DNA of 18,209 bases from F23-B02 sp963632825. Its GTDB lineage: Bacteria; Bacillota; Clostridia; Oscillospirales; Oscillospiraceae. Made by a program: the position numbers and the translations under genes. The stretch is from positions 1 through 18,209 of the forward strand of contig CAVGWF010000055.1 in NCBI GenBank assembly GCA_963632825.1, written 5' to 3'. The notes beneath the pieces were generated by a model. The model was not told where the DNA came from and did not search any database. It saw nothing but the letters and a program-made list of their open reading frames with translations. Positions 6,526 to 13,339 of the stretch are shown one piece after another (the first letter of the stretch is position 1; each line of letters starts with the position of its first letter).

Positions 6526-6829
6526 CGGTGCAGCCCCCCTTCATTCTGAGAATGCACTCGTTGTGCGAAAACGAACCGAATATGTGCACCGGCACCACGC
6601 GCAGAACGACATAGACGGAGCCGTTCACGCTGACGGTATCTCCCTCGGCTATGGTAAGCATATCGGTCATAAGTCTGTATTTTGACCGGTTTGCCACTCC
6701 GGGAGAGAGCCTGAGCTTATGTATCTGACCATCATCGGAATCGAGGCAGGATAAAAATCCCCTGCCGGTTTTCCCGCCGGAAGACACGGTCTCGCCGAAG
6801 CTCTGCATTATCCTTCCCGCAGTGTTCAT
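6518..6829 (-). CDS. Head-closure/head-tail adaptor-like phage protein
   Basis: The 103-residue protein starts at 6829 with a 4-base ATGA overlap with the upstream gene. The segment LTIAEGDTVSVNGSVYVVLRVVPVHIFG has the beta-barrel pattern of head-closure proteins such as SPP1 gp16. In those proteins a 'value needed for the coordinate' style strand pair is followed by a hairpin. The order connector, head closure and terminator downstream of the capsid gene supports the assignment. The call is moderate because these small proteins diverge quickly. Confidence 0.65.
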   Translation of the reverse strand: MNTAGRIMQSFGETVSSGGKTGRGFLSCLDSDDGQIHKLRLSPGVANRSKYRLMTDMLTIAEGDTVSVNGSVYVVLRVVPVHIFGSFSHNECILRMKGGCTDA

Positions 6830-7194
6830 CCCTGTACCCCCCTGAACGCAAACCCGTCATCGACATATGCGCATATCATACTCTCCGCGGTCTGCCTTAT
6901 GGTCTCCGCACTCCTGCCGCCAAGCTGAACGGACAGCCTTCCCGCCGTAAACGCGCTCACTCCTCCGCTCGGCGCAGGCGCGAGCTCCATATACATCGCT
7001 ACTGCCGTCATTGCTGCGGCGGTGTTGAATATCTCGCTTATATCCTCACGCTTTACGCCCGAGCGCAGGCGGCGGCTCAGGCTCTCTGCGGCGGCGGCGC
7101 ACATACAGCCGAGCTTTTCTTCATCCTCCGGCGGGAGCTTATATCCGAGAAGGCAAACCGCCTTTTTCTCAATATCCAGGTATGTATATCCCAT
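6826..7194 (-). CDS. Head-tail connector-like phage protein
   Basis: The 122-residue, mostly helical protein begins MGYTYLDIEKKAVCLLGYKL and contains a Gly/Ala-rich segment GGVSAFTAGRLSVQLGG. It resembles the gp6/gp15-type head-tail connectors encoded right after the capsid gene in clostridial and bacillar phages. The ATG at 7194 has GGAGG six bases upstream. A hairpin (7214-7234) separates it from the capsid gene. The proposed role is to form the ring beneath the portal. Confidence 0.68.
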   Translation of the reverse strand: MGYTYLDIEKKAVCLLGYKLPPEDEEKLGCMCAAAAESLSRRLRSGVKREDISEIFNTAAAMTAVAMYMELAPAPSGGVSAFTAGRLSVQLGGRSAETIRQTAESMICAYVDDGFAFRGVQG

Positions 7195-7213
7195 TGTATA
7201 CCTCCGAAACCGA

Positions 7214-7234
7214 GACGGGGCATAACGCCCCGTC
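7214..7234 (-). promoter_or_regulatory. Hairpin in the gap between capsid and connector genes
   Basis: GACGGGGC (7214-7221) and GCCCCGTC (7227-7234) form a perfect 8-bp GC-rich stem with a 5-base loop. On the minus strand it follows the capsid stop by 14 bases and is not followed by a T-run. It is more likely a partial attenuator or an mRNA 3'-end stabiliser than a full terminator. This would favour capsid over downstream gene product. The effect is inference. Confidence 0.55.
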
Positions 7235-7248
7235 CCTTCATCATTTAA

Positions 7249-8280
7249 TTAAACAGTCAGCATTCTGGATGCCTCGGTGTAGAGCTTTGCAAAGCCCGAA
7301 ATGCTGGTTATCGCGGCGCGCTCGAGCTGACGGTCAATGAGCCTGTCATACTCAACGCTTACATCTCCCGCAGTGACCATCTCCAGAGCATAGCCCTTAT
7401 CCAGACCGATAACGGTACCGGTAGGCATAGCCGAGCAGCGGATGAGCTTTGCACCAAGAGGATTGCCGGGCTCACCGGTGCCCGTGAAGTTCAGTCCCGT
7501 CAGAGGATTTTTAAACTCGGTGCACTTGAGTATCTTCATCATGACATCCGGAGCCGCGAGCATGGTGTTCATGGTATACGGATCAAAGCAATTCCAGAAG
7601 TTAAGGAGTTCGGAATAGCTCAGGCTTCCTGCTGTGCCGCCGATCGTTGTATCGCCGACCGTGTATTTTGCCGCGGCATTGCCGTTGCCGTCGCCGTCCT
7701 TGATGACCTCGATGGCGTCCTCAAGGTGCATACGCATGATCTGATTGCCGATCTGACGCAGCATGACGGAAAACAGATCAAGGCGCTGGAAGCGGATAGC
7801 CTCGTAGGACGCGACCAGCATTCTGCCGCGCTTTTTAAGCTCGACAAGATGGTCGGCCGCGCGCACCTCGGTCTGCGGTATCGCCGCTCCCTCACCCACA
7901 TAGCGCAGGCTCTTGTCATCCTCGCTCGCGGCGGAATAGATGGAGCGGTAGTCCATGCCGTCAAAGCGGGTGACGGTGGCGGTGATGGACGGCAGGATAT
8001 TACCCTCCTCCATGCCCGCCTTAACGCTGCGGGAAACATACTCGGGAAACAGTACGGCAGACTCGGAGGTGGTGAAAAACTTCTCCACGACATCGCTGCC
8101 TGCGCCCCTGACCTTAATGTCAAATCTCTTGAGCTGACGCTGGAAGGCATCCATGCCCTCATAGGGCGTGCCTATGTAGTTTTCATTCGGATCGAGTGCC
8201 TCGAGGGTCTGCTCAAATGTTCTGCCGCGCTCGGAATACATGCCCTTTTCGAGCCTTACCTCGTTAAAATTGTATGCCAT
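7249..8280 (-). CDS. HK97-fold major capsid protein
   Basis: The 343-residue protein begins MAYNFNEVRLEKGMYSERGR. The segment FPEYVSRSVKAGMEEGNILPSI and the later ELKKRGRMLVASYEAIRFQRLDL are characteristic of clostridial phage HK97-type capsids. The C-terminal P-domain/E-loop-like region ends with ERAAITSISGFAKLYTEASRMLTV. The ATG at 8280 is chosen because GGAGG lies eight bases upstream. An upstream in-frame ATG at 8286 would leave only two bases. The gene is complete and of normal length. It follows the protease and small head protein, the canonical head-gene order. Confidence 0.87.
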   Translation of the reverse strand: MAYNFNEVRLEKGMYSERGRTFEQTLEALDPNENYIGTPYEGMDAFQRQLKRFDIKVRGAGSDVVEKFFTTSESAVLFPEYVSRSVKAGMEEGNILPSITATVTRFDGMDYRSIYSAASEDDKSLRYVGEGAAIPQTEVRAADHLVELKKRGRMLVASYEAIRFQRLDLFSVMLRQIGNQIMRMHLEDAIEVIKDGDGNGNAAAKYTVGDTTIGGTAGSLSYSELLNFWNCFDPYTMNTMLAAPDVMMKILKCTEFKNPLTGLNFTGTGEPGNPLGAKLIRCSAMPTGTVIGLDKGYALEMVTAGDVSVEYDRLIDRQLERAAITSISGFAKLYTEASRMLTV

Positions 8281-8293
8281 ATACATTTCCTCC

Positions 8294-8635
8294 TTACATC
8301 ATAAAGCCCACTGTATGGGCGGCGGTGTCAACCTTGATAATGAGATACTCTCTGCCGGAGCTGTCTGCCTTCACCTTGTCTGCGGCTGCTGCGGCAAGCG
8401 TGGCGTAGCCCACAGAGGGAGCGTCGCCCGTGTAGGCAAGCTCGACATAGCCCGCCGTTTTTACATCGGCGAAGCTGCCGGATGCATTTACGCACACTCC
8501 CACAAACTTATTTCCGTTCGCGCAGGCTGCGACCGTTGAGTTTGCGCTGAACTTCACAAGCAAGCCCTTTGAAACGCTGCTTGCCTTGTTAAAGGAGATG
8601 ACCTGCTCTCCTATGCCTTCAAAACTTACTTTCAT
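8294..8635 (-). CDS. Small head protein, probable capsid decoration protein
   Basis: This 113-residue, Ala- and Val-rich, beta-strand protein begins MKVSFEGIGEQVISFNKASS. It has short repeated strand units (GNKFVGVCVNASGSFADVKTAGYVEL). Proteins of this size and texture between protease and capsid genes in Firmicutes phages are typically decoration or capsid-stabilising proteins (DUF2190-like). The ATG at 8635 has GGGAGGAT five bases upstream. The family assignment is by appearance and position. Confidence 0.62.
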   Translation of the reverse strand: MKVSFEGIGEQVISFNKASSVSKGLLVKFSANSTVAACANGNKFVGVCVNASGSFADVKTAGYVELAYTGDAPSVGYATLAAAAADKVKADSSGREYLIIKVDTAAHTVGFMM

Positions 8636-8655
8636 TTTTTATCCTCCCGAAAAAA

Positions 8656-9549
8656 TCAGATAATGTATTCGTCACCGGAAAACCCCGTGACCTTGCCTCT
8701 GCCAGGAAGCTGTGTCAGCGGCGGATAAAGCTTATTTGATTGCTGTCTGAGCGCGTCCCTAATTCTGCACAGCTCAGGCTCCTGCATATGCTCAACGCTC
8801 TTTTCCATCACGGGATAGAGCGCCTCATCGCACACGAGGCAAAGCCTCAGCACCTCTTTTTTAAGCTCGCTCATATACTTCCTGCCGAGCTGCGCGGACT
8901 TCTCAAGCGCCGAATATTCCGCGGCATAGCTTTTGCCCGCATCGCTTTCAATAAAGCTTTTTATAACTCCCGCGCTGCGCTGTGCGGGCACCGCGACAAA
9001 GCTCCACTCGTATGCGTCCACCGCGCCCGTCAGAACGGCGCAGCATACTTTGCCGTTGTAGCTCTCGCCCTTTACATGGCTGCACTGCCCCATTTCCGCA
9101 CCGCATATGCTGCAAATGCTTTTTGCAACCGAGCAGCCTATGCTCGTTTCACGCTTTATGCCGCCGTCTATCTGCGCAATGAGCTCGGCGTTTGCCTCGG
9201 TGCGCAGCATATAGGCGTAACCCTTTAGATAAGCATACGGCTCGCCGCAGACAGTGGTCCTGTCCTTCTCCGTCACAAGCTCCGTTCTGTAAATGCGCGC
9301 GACCTGGTTTTCACTGCGCCAGTCATGATCGCATATGCCGGTCGCACCGACGAAAAGCTCGCCGAGCTCGCGGAGCGTCGCAACGGAAAACCGTTCATTA
9401 TCTCGGTCGATCTCGTTATCGCACAGCAGCACCGAGAAGGTGTACACCTCCTCCGCCCTGAGCTGAGTCTTTGCGAAGGCGTTGAGCGCCCTGAGCTCAT
9501 CGGGCGTGCACTGAGCCCCTGCAGCCGACGAGTCCTTAACTATTTTCAT
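8656..9549 (-). CDS. Prohead protease with inserted zinc-knuckle-like motif
   Basis: The 297-residue protein carries the layout of HK97-type (S78/U35) capsid maturation proteases. GICDHDW supplies H75, and GGIKRETSIGCSV supplies the candidate nucleophile S136. The segment DAYEWSFVAVPAQRSAGVIK then follows, a block often seen in these proteins. After the Ser motif comes CSICGAEMGQCSH (C146, C149, C156, H158), which looks like a CCCH metal site and is not part of the HK97 core. The C-terminal 90 residues are helical and may act as scaffold. The ATG at 9549 overlaps the portal stop by 14 bases, which implies translational coupling. Its role is cleavage of capsid or scaffold peptides during head maturation. 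Confidence 0.77.
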   Translation of the reverse strand: MKIVKDSSAAGAQCTPDELRALNAFAKTQLRAEEVYTFSVLLCDNEIDRDNERFSVATLRELGELFVGATGICDHDWRSENQVARIYRTELVTEKDRTTVCGEPYAYLKGYAYMLRTEANAELIAQIDGGIKRETSIGCSVAKSICSICGAEMGQCSHVKGESYNGKVCCAVLTGAVDAYEWSFVAVPAQRSAGVIKSFIESDAGKSYAAEYSALEKSAQLGRKYMSELKKEVLRLCLVCDEALYPVMEKSVEHMQEPELCRIRDALRQQSNKLYPPLTQLPGRGKVTGFSGDEYII

Positions 9550-10693
9550 TGCTTTTACCTTCCTCCCAATAGATTTTGTCCTTCTGCGCGATATACAGCG
9601 CGGCCTTTGCTTCCTCGACCTGATCCTGAAGGTTTATCGCCTCCCACTCGACCTCCGGCTTACAGGCATAGCCGTGCATGCCGAGCCACAGCCGGCATAT
9701 TTTCTCGATCACCGGCGCAACGCTGCGGCGTATGGCCTTGAGCTCGCTGGTCATGAGGTCCGCCTGCTGAGCGCTCATGCGCTCGGTCGTTGACCAGTTA
9801 AGTCCCAGCAGAAACGGGGGAATGCCGGTGCGTGCGATGAGCTGTTCAAGTATCTGGCGCACCGGTACCTCGCTGTCGAGAATCTGGTTATCCGCGCCTA
9901 TGACCTTAATGTCCACATCGCCTACGGCAACGAAATCGCGCACCGAGCCGTTTCTGCCGCTCTGCATCGCCTCTGACCACTCAGAGGCTATCTGCTGTGC
10001 ACGCTCCTGCGCCGAAAGCCTGTCAATGACATCGCCCTGCGGCTTGTACACCACCGCAAAGCGCACATTTCCCGCGCGCTCCCAGTTCACACCGAGTGAC
10101 TGGTATATCTTCAGCAGTATCCCGCACAGAAACGGCATGCTCCTGAGCATCGAAACGCCGTAGGGCTGGTCAGCCTCCGGATTAAACGGCGTAAACAGCA
10201 AAAGATTCTGGTACTTAAACGGTGTGATGCTGCCGGCTTCATTCGTGCCGCACAGCTCAAAGTCGAGCGGAGTACTGCCCTCGCGTATCTGCACATCGGA
10301 AACATCTCCGCATATCACCGCCGCGATTTCTCTGTCGCCTCTCACGACTATCTCGCCCACGGCCCTGCCGCAGGTTATCATTGAATCCAGATACGATGCA
10401 ATAAAGCAGTCAAGTCCCGTCTGTCCTCTGCCGACGTTCACCGTGCGGATGAACTCATTGAGTCCCTCCTGTGCCGCCTTATCCGCGCAGCGTACCTCGA
10501 AGCCGCCGGTGAGCCGTATGATCTTCATGATCGCCGCGTCCACCACCGGCACTGCCTCGCGGATCATCCGGTAAAGTCGGGTCTCGGTGCTGCCGAGAGG
10601 CACATAGCTGTCGATGAGTCCGAACGGATGCTGCCGGCCGCTGCGAAGCTGCACTACCGGCGGCTTTGTTTTTTGCTTGGAAAACAGTTTCAT
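9536..10693 (-). CDS. Phage portal protein
   Basis: The 385-residue protein begins MKLFSKQKTK and contains NLLLFTPFNPEADQPYGVSML. It also has ILEQLIARTGIPPFLLGL followed by ERMSAQQADLMTSELKAIRR, the typical portal clip/stem region. Portals form the dodecameric DNA channel at one capsid vertex and dock the terminase. The length is a little under the usual 400-500 residues but no domain is obviously missing. The ATG at 10693 lies four bases after the large terminase stop, with AGGTAGGA as ribosome binding site. The order terminase-portal-protease-capsid is canonical. Confidence 0.88.
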   Translation of the reverse strand: MKLFSKQKTKPPVVQLRSGRQHPFGLIDSYVPLGSTETRLYRMIREAVPVVDAAIMKIIRLTGGFEVRCADKAAQEGLNEFIRTVNVGRGQTGLDCFIASYLDSMITCGRAVGEIVVRGDREIAAVICGDVSDVQIREGSTPLDFELCGTNEAGSITPFKYQNLLLFTPFNPEADQPYGVSMLRSMPFLCGILLKIYQSLGVNWERAGNVRFAVVYKPQGDVIDRLSAQERAQQIASEWSEAMQSGRNGSVRDFVAVGDVDIKVIGADNQILDSEVPVRQILEQLIARTGIPPFLLGLNWSTTERMSAQQADLMTSELKAIRRSVAPVIEKICRLWLGMHGYACKPEVEWEAINLQDQVEEAKAALYIAQKDKIYWEEGKSNENS

Positions 10694-10697
10694 ATTC

Positions 10698-11936
10698 CTA
10701 CCTTTCTACCCACACCGCGCCTATGCTCCGTGCGGATCTTGTGATGCCGGCGGCAAAATACCGAATGTCGTCCATGGCGTGATCGTGCTGCTTCAGCGGT
10801 GCCTCTCTGCCGGAGCGCTCGTCCCAGCGGTACTGATAAAACTCGCGCAGGGCATCATCGCAGCCGCGGCATATCCGTATGCGTCCGGTCTTGAGATACG
10901 ATGCCGTAAGGCGAATGCCGGAGAGCACATCGTTCTCGGCCTTTTCGGTGCGGAAGCCCGCACGCGTGAGCGCCTCTATAAAGCTCGCCGCAGAGGGATC
11001 AACGATGACCCTCTCCGGCACCGTCTCTCCGCAAAGTCTGCGCATTTCCTCGACATACTCCTCATCAGTTTTCTGCGCACCGCACCTGCGCGCGTCGTAA
11101 TAGTACTCACGCAGGCGGTACCACACGCCGTCGTGCTCTCCCCACAGCCCGAACGAGCTGGGGTTTTTCGTACCGTAATCGCAGGATACGATATACCGGC
11201 TGCACACCTCTGGAGCGTCGCACAGCATATCCTCGGAGAAGAAGTCGTACACTCTGCCCTCCGGCAGCACCCATTGTCCAAGGATGAATCTCCGGTAAAA
11301 ATCGCCGCTGTACATTCTTTTATACCGCTCGATTATCTTTTTCGACAAGGAAGGGTTGTCCTCGAGGGTAAAATGGATATACAGGGCGCGGCGGGCATCA
11401 CACCTCCGGATCCACTCGCGGTAGAACCAGTGCTGCGGACTCTCCGGGTTGCAGTTAAACCATATCTTGCTGCCCGTGACCGAGCACCTTGCGCAGGCCT
11501 GCTCGACAAACGAGCGCGGCATCAGCACGACCTCGTCGAGCAGAATGCCCGCAAGGGTTATGCCCTGTATGAGCGAGCCGGAGCTCTCGTCCTTCCCTCC
11601 GAACAGGTAAAAGCGATTGCTGCGCCCCATATATTCTATCTCGACAATGCCCTTGGAGATGAGGTCACGCACCTCAAAGCCTATATCACGCAGGACCGGC
11701 AGCAGCGGCTGCACCATGTTGCGTCTTATGCTTGTTTTTGCCTTGCCGCACATGGCAAAGCTCTGTCCGCTGAATCTCCGCATTGCCCAGCACACGAACG
11801 ATACGCCCGTACACAGCGTTTTACCCGATCTTACCGCGCCGTCACATATGACCGCGTCGAGCTCCCTGTAGGGTGAGGCATCGCTCCACCATGACAGCAC
11901 CTTGAGCTGGGTACGGGAAAAGAAATCAAACTCCAT
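10698..11936 (-). CDS. Phage terminase large subunit (packaging ATPase-nuclease)
   Basis: This is a 412-residue TerL of the PBSX/XtmB type. The Walker A motif is GAVRSGKT (33-40) and Walker B is ILLDE (131-135). A coupling segment NCNPESPQHWF lies near 161-171. The RNase H-like nuclease domain has its acidic residues in SCDYGT (D253), IVDPSAASF (D313) and HAMDDIRYF (D389/D390). All catalytic motifs are present, so packaging activity is plausible. The ATG at 11936 overlaps the small terminase stop by 11 bases. Upstream in-frame codons to 12026 lie inside the small terminase gene and lack a better start. The enzyme translocates DNA into proheads and cuts the concatemer. Confidence 0.92.
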   Translation of the reverse strand: MEFDFFSRTQLKVLSWWSDASPYRELDAVICDGAVRSGKTLCTGVSFVCWAMRRFSGQSFAMCGKAKTSIRRNMVQPLLPVLRDIGFEVRDLISKGIVEIEYMGRSNRFYLFGGKDESSGSLIQGITLAGILLDEVVLMPRSFVEQACARCSVTGSKIWFNCNPESPQHWFYREWIRRCDARRALYIHFTLEDNPSLSKKIIERYKRMYSGDFYRRFILGQWVLPEGRVYDFFSEDMLCDAPEVCSRYIVSCDYGTKNPSSFGLWGEHDGVWYRLREYYYDARRCGAQKTDEEYVEEMRRLCGETVPERVIVDPSAASFIEALTRAGFRTEKAENDVLSGIRLTASYLKTGRIRICRGCDDALREFYQYRWDERSGREAPLKQHDHAMDDIRYFAAGITRSARSIGAVWVER

Positions 11937-12249
11937 CTTCCCGTTCGCCCTCCAGAAGCCTTGCGGATTTATCCAGCGCCGCATAGAAGCAGTTTTCGTC
12001 CGGCTGCCGCTGTGCGGCAGAAGCATTGAGCTCTATAAGCTCCCGCAGCACCGCGAGCTTATTTACGAATTTGAGCTCCACCTCACCCTTGGGGCCGCGT
12101 TTTATTTCGCTCAGCAGCGAGAGGTCGAGTCCTTCAAGCTCGGATATATCCTCGGCACTGAGGTAAAGCAGCTTCACGGCATCGTTCGGCGATGACACCG
12201 CAAGCTTTTCGAGAAGCTTATCCGCATAGGCGGATCTTTTTCTTTTCAT
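11926..12249 (-). CDS. Phage terminase small subunit-like protein
   Basis: This is the first gene of the phage-derived cluster. The ATG at 12249 has GAGGTG six bases upstream; a GTG nine bases earlier is part of that site and is rejected. The 107-residue protein begins MKRKRSAYADKLLEKLAVSS. It contains LSEIKRGPKGEVELKFVNKLAVLREL. This 'KR--KG-VE-KF-dKL-aL--L' pattern matches the C-terminal oligomerisation/TerL-contact part of Firmicutes small terminases. The family is normally 140-200 residues with an N-terminal helix-turn-helix, which I do not see here. The gene lies directly upstream of TerL. Confidence 0.72.
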   Translation of the reverse strand: MKRKRSAYADKLLEKLAVSSPNDAVKLLYLSAEDISELEGLDLSLLSEIKRGPKGEVELKFVNKLAVLRELIELNASAAQRQPDENCFYAALDKSARLLEGEREDGV

Positions 12250-12288
12250 TGTTATCACCTCTCAACCATAGGCTGTTTTCGGGCAGAA

Positions 12289-12308
12289 CTTGTACATTTG
12301 CGTACAAG
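12289..12308. repeat. Inverted repeat CTTGTAC-N6-GTACAAG in the phage cluster leader
   Basis: Perfect 7-bp arms CTTGTAC (12289-12295) and GTACAAG (12302-12308) flank six bases. The centre is about 50 bases upstream of the small terminase ATG. TTGTACAT recurs at 12383-12390. The symmetry suggests an operator for a regulator of the phage cluster, but this is inference. As RNA it is a weak hairpin directly after the stronger terminator-like hairpin. Confidence 0.5.
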
Positions 12309-12341
12309 AAAAAAGCGCAGCCGAAAAAAATTCGGCTGCGC
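12309..12341 (-). terminator. Rho-independent terminator or attenuator ahead of the phage cluster
   Basis: GCGCAGCCGAA (12315-12325) and TTCGGCTGCGC (12331-12341) form a perfect 11-bp stem. On the minus strand six T follow the stem. It terminates minus-strand transcription just before the phage genes and is a second stop behind the 6S RNA terminator. It could insulate the cluster from 6S transcription, or act as an attenuator in a leader started between the two terminators, where TAATAT-like sequence exists. No strong promoter was found. Confidence 0.82.
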
Positions 12342-12392
12342 GGAATATTCCGTTATGATGCTTTTTTGTTGTTGTATATTATTTGTACATAT

Positions 12393-12421
12393 GAAAAACC
12401 CGACAGCATTCGCTGTCGGGT
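12393..12421 (-). terminator. Rho-independent terminator of 6S RNA
   Basis: ACCCGACAGC (12398-12407) and GCTGTCGGGT (12412-12421) pair perfectly with a 4-base loop. On the minus strand TTTTT follows. It lies directly after the closing stem of the 6S RNA. Confidence 0.88.
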
Positions 12422-12423
12422 CA

Positions 12424-12620
12424 GCCCCGCCGTGCCGTTGGGGTCCGGTTATAACCTGCACAAAGTAGCAGGTGGGTCGCCTAAGTTCTGTTTCTCTGCT
12501 TCCAACATCCGGTCTGCACCGGGAGGCCTGCAATCCGCAGATTCAAATCGGCATCCCTTATTAGAAATGTGGGTTTAACGGACCCTAAGTCAATATGACA
12601 CCGCGAACACGGCAGGACAC
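12424..12620 (-). ncRNA. ssrS: 6S RNA (RNA polymerase-binding regulatory RNA)
   Basis: On the minus strand the RNA begins near GTCCTGCCGTGTTCGCGG and ends near CGGCACGGCGGGGC. Bases 12608-12618 pair with 12424-12434 as an 11-bp terminal stem with two G-U pairs. The 5' CTGNNGTGTTCG block recalls the conserved start of 6S RNAs. The segment AACTTAGGCGACCCACCTGC and the preceding GGAAGCAG block match my memory of clostridial 6S sequences. The length of about 197 nt is right. 6S RNA mimics an open promoter, binds sigma-A RNA polymerase and lowers housekeeping transcription in stationary phase. No good promoter is visible just upstream. It may be processed from a transcript of the DUF1292 gene, which ends 30 bases before it. 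Confidence 0.83.
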
Positions 12621-12649
12621 ATTATCATTTAATGCACTCTCGGCGGCCG

Positions 12650-12937
12650 TTATTCTTCGTCCTCGCCCTCTGCCTCAAAGATGGTCATGAACATCTCGTG
12701 CACCTGCTGAAGCTTGTCGTCATCGTCTATGGATTCAAACAGCTCCTCACCGTTTTCGTCCTCGGTAACGCTCAGCAGAATAAGACCGTAGTCCGGATCG
12801 TCCTCGTCCATATCGGTCGGCAGAAACGCCGAAAACGTTTCACCGTTATAATCTATCGTATCGATAAGCTCAAGCTCAAACTCGTTTCCTTCATCGTCCA
12901 CTATAGTGATAAAATCGTTGCCGAAATTTTCGCTCAT
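12650..12937 (-). CDS. DUF1292 family protein (YrzB-like)
   Basis: The 95-residue, very acidic protein begins MSENFGNDFITIVDDEGNEF and continues with ELELIDTIDYNGETFSAFLP and YGLILLSVTEDENGEE. This is the DUF1292 pattern: an 'I-L-DEeG-e--fe-i-t-eynG--Y-vl-P' strand series with an acidic C-terminus. In Bacilli and many Clostridia the gene travels with ireB (DUF965) and yqgF. Here it is alone next to 6S RNA. The ATG is preceded by AGGAGG. It has its own promoter at 12968-12996. Molecular function is unknown. Confidence 0.88.
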   Translation of the reverse strand: MSENFGNDFITIVDDEGNEFELELIDTIDYNGETFSAFLPTDMDEDDPDYGLILLSVTEDENGEELFESIDDDDKLQQVHEMFMTIFEAEGEDEE

Positions 12938-12967
12938 TGGTTTTTCCTCCTGTGTTGTTGTGGCTTT

Positions 12968-12996
12968 ATTTTACCCCACACCGGAGTATAAATCAA
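12968..12996 (-). promoter_or_regulatory. Promoter of the DUF1292 gene (and possibly 6S RNA)
   Basis: Read on the minus strand, TTGATT (12996-12991) and TAAAAT (12973-12968) are separated by exactly 17 bases, about 31 bases upstream of the DUF1292 ATG. It lies between the BofC-like stop and the DUF1292 start. Read-through of the short gap after DUF1292 could also feed 6S RNA. Confidence 0.6.
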
Positions 12997-13006
12997 GGAG
13001 TATTTG

Positions 13007-13339
13007 TCATGAACCGAGATCCTCGAGCAATGATGCGAGCTCCGTCTCGTCCCGCGCAGGTATGCCGCTTTGCAGCTTTCGGCGATCGACATCGTTCAGC
13101 GTCTGCGTCTGAATATCCGTCAGCGTTACGGGCGTTTCCGAGCTTCCCTCAAAAACGGCGATATAGCCCTGCCAGTCGCGCAGGTAATATATCTCCCGCT
13201 TTGCCGAGGCATACTGCACATCCGCCTGCTCCGATCCGTTTTCCTGTTCAGGGCTCATACCCCCGACGGCGGCGGTACCCATAATTCCCGCCGACAGTAC
13301 AAGAAAGCACAAAAGCAGCTTTTTAAATGTATTTTTCAA
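13007..13339 (-). CDS. Membrane-anchored or exported protein with BofC C-terminal-like domain
   Basis: The protein has one N-terminal hydrophobic segment (LLLCFLVLSAGIMGTAAVGG) after a basic stretch, so it is exported and anchored or cleaved. The C-terminal 60 residues (REIYYLRDWQGYIAVFEGSSETPVTLTDIQ, then ARDETELASLLEDLGS) resemble the BofC C-terminal domain found in many clostridial proteins, whose exact role is unclear. I choose TTG at 13339 (110 residues) because GGAG lies 10 bases upstream. A GTG at 13348 is only one base from the same Shine-Dalgarno. The gene is divergent from the PBP gene, which hints at an envelope role. The assignment is moderate. Confidence 0.62.
   Translation of the reverse strand: MKNTFKKLLLCFLVLSAGIMGTAAVGGMSPEQENGSEQADVQYASAKREIYYLRDWQGYIAVFEGSSETPVTLTDIQTQTLNDVDRRKLQSGIPARDETELASLLEDLGS

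Noticed and set aside
10614..11876. 420-codon open frame on the plus strand
   Set aside because: It is antisense to the large terminase and portal genes, whose catalytic motifs and coupled starts prove the other strand is the coding one.
3841..12400. att-site direct repeats flanking the phage module
   Set aside because: I compared both borders by eye and found no shared core longer than a few bases. There is also no tRNA gene at either end.
12255..12533. 92-codon open frame on the minus strand
   Set aside because: It runs through the 6S RNA 3' half, two terminators and the leader. There is no ribosome binding site.
12424..12620. RNase P RNA or SRP RNA as alternative for the structured RNA
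   Set aside because: The RNase P core GAGGAAAGTCC and the SRP GGAAGGAAGCAGC tetraloop region are absent, while the 6S-type terminal stem and central segments fit.
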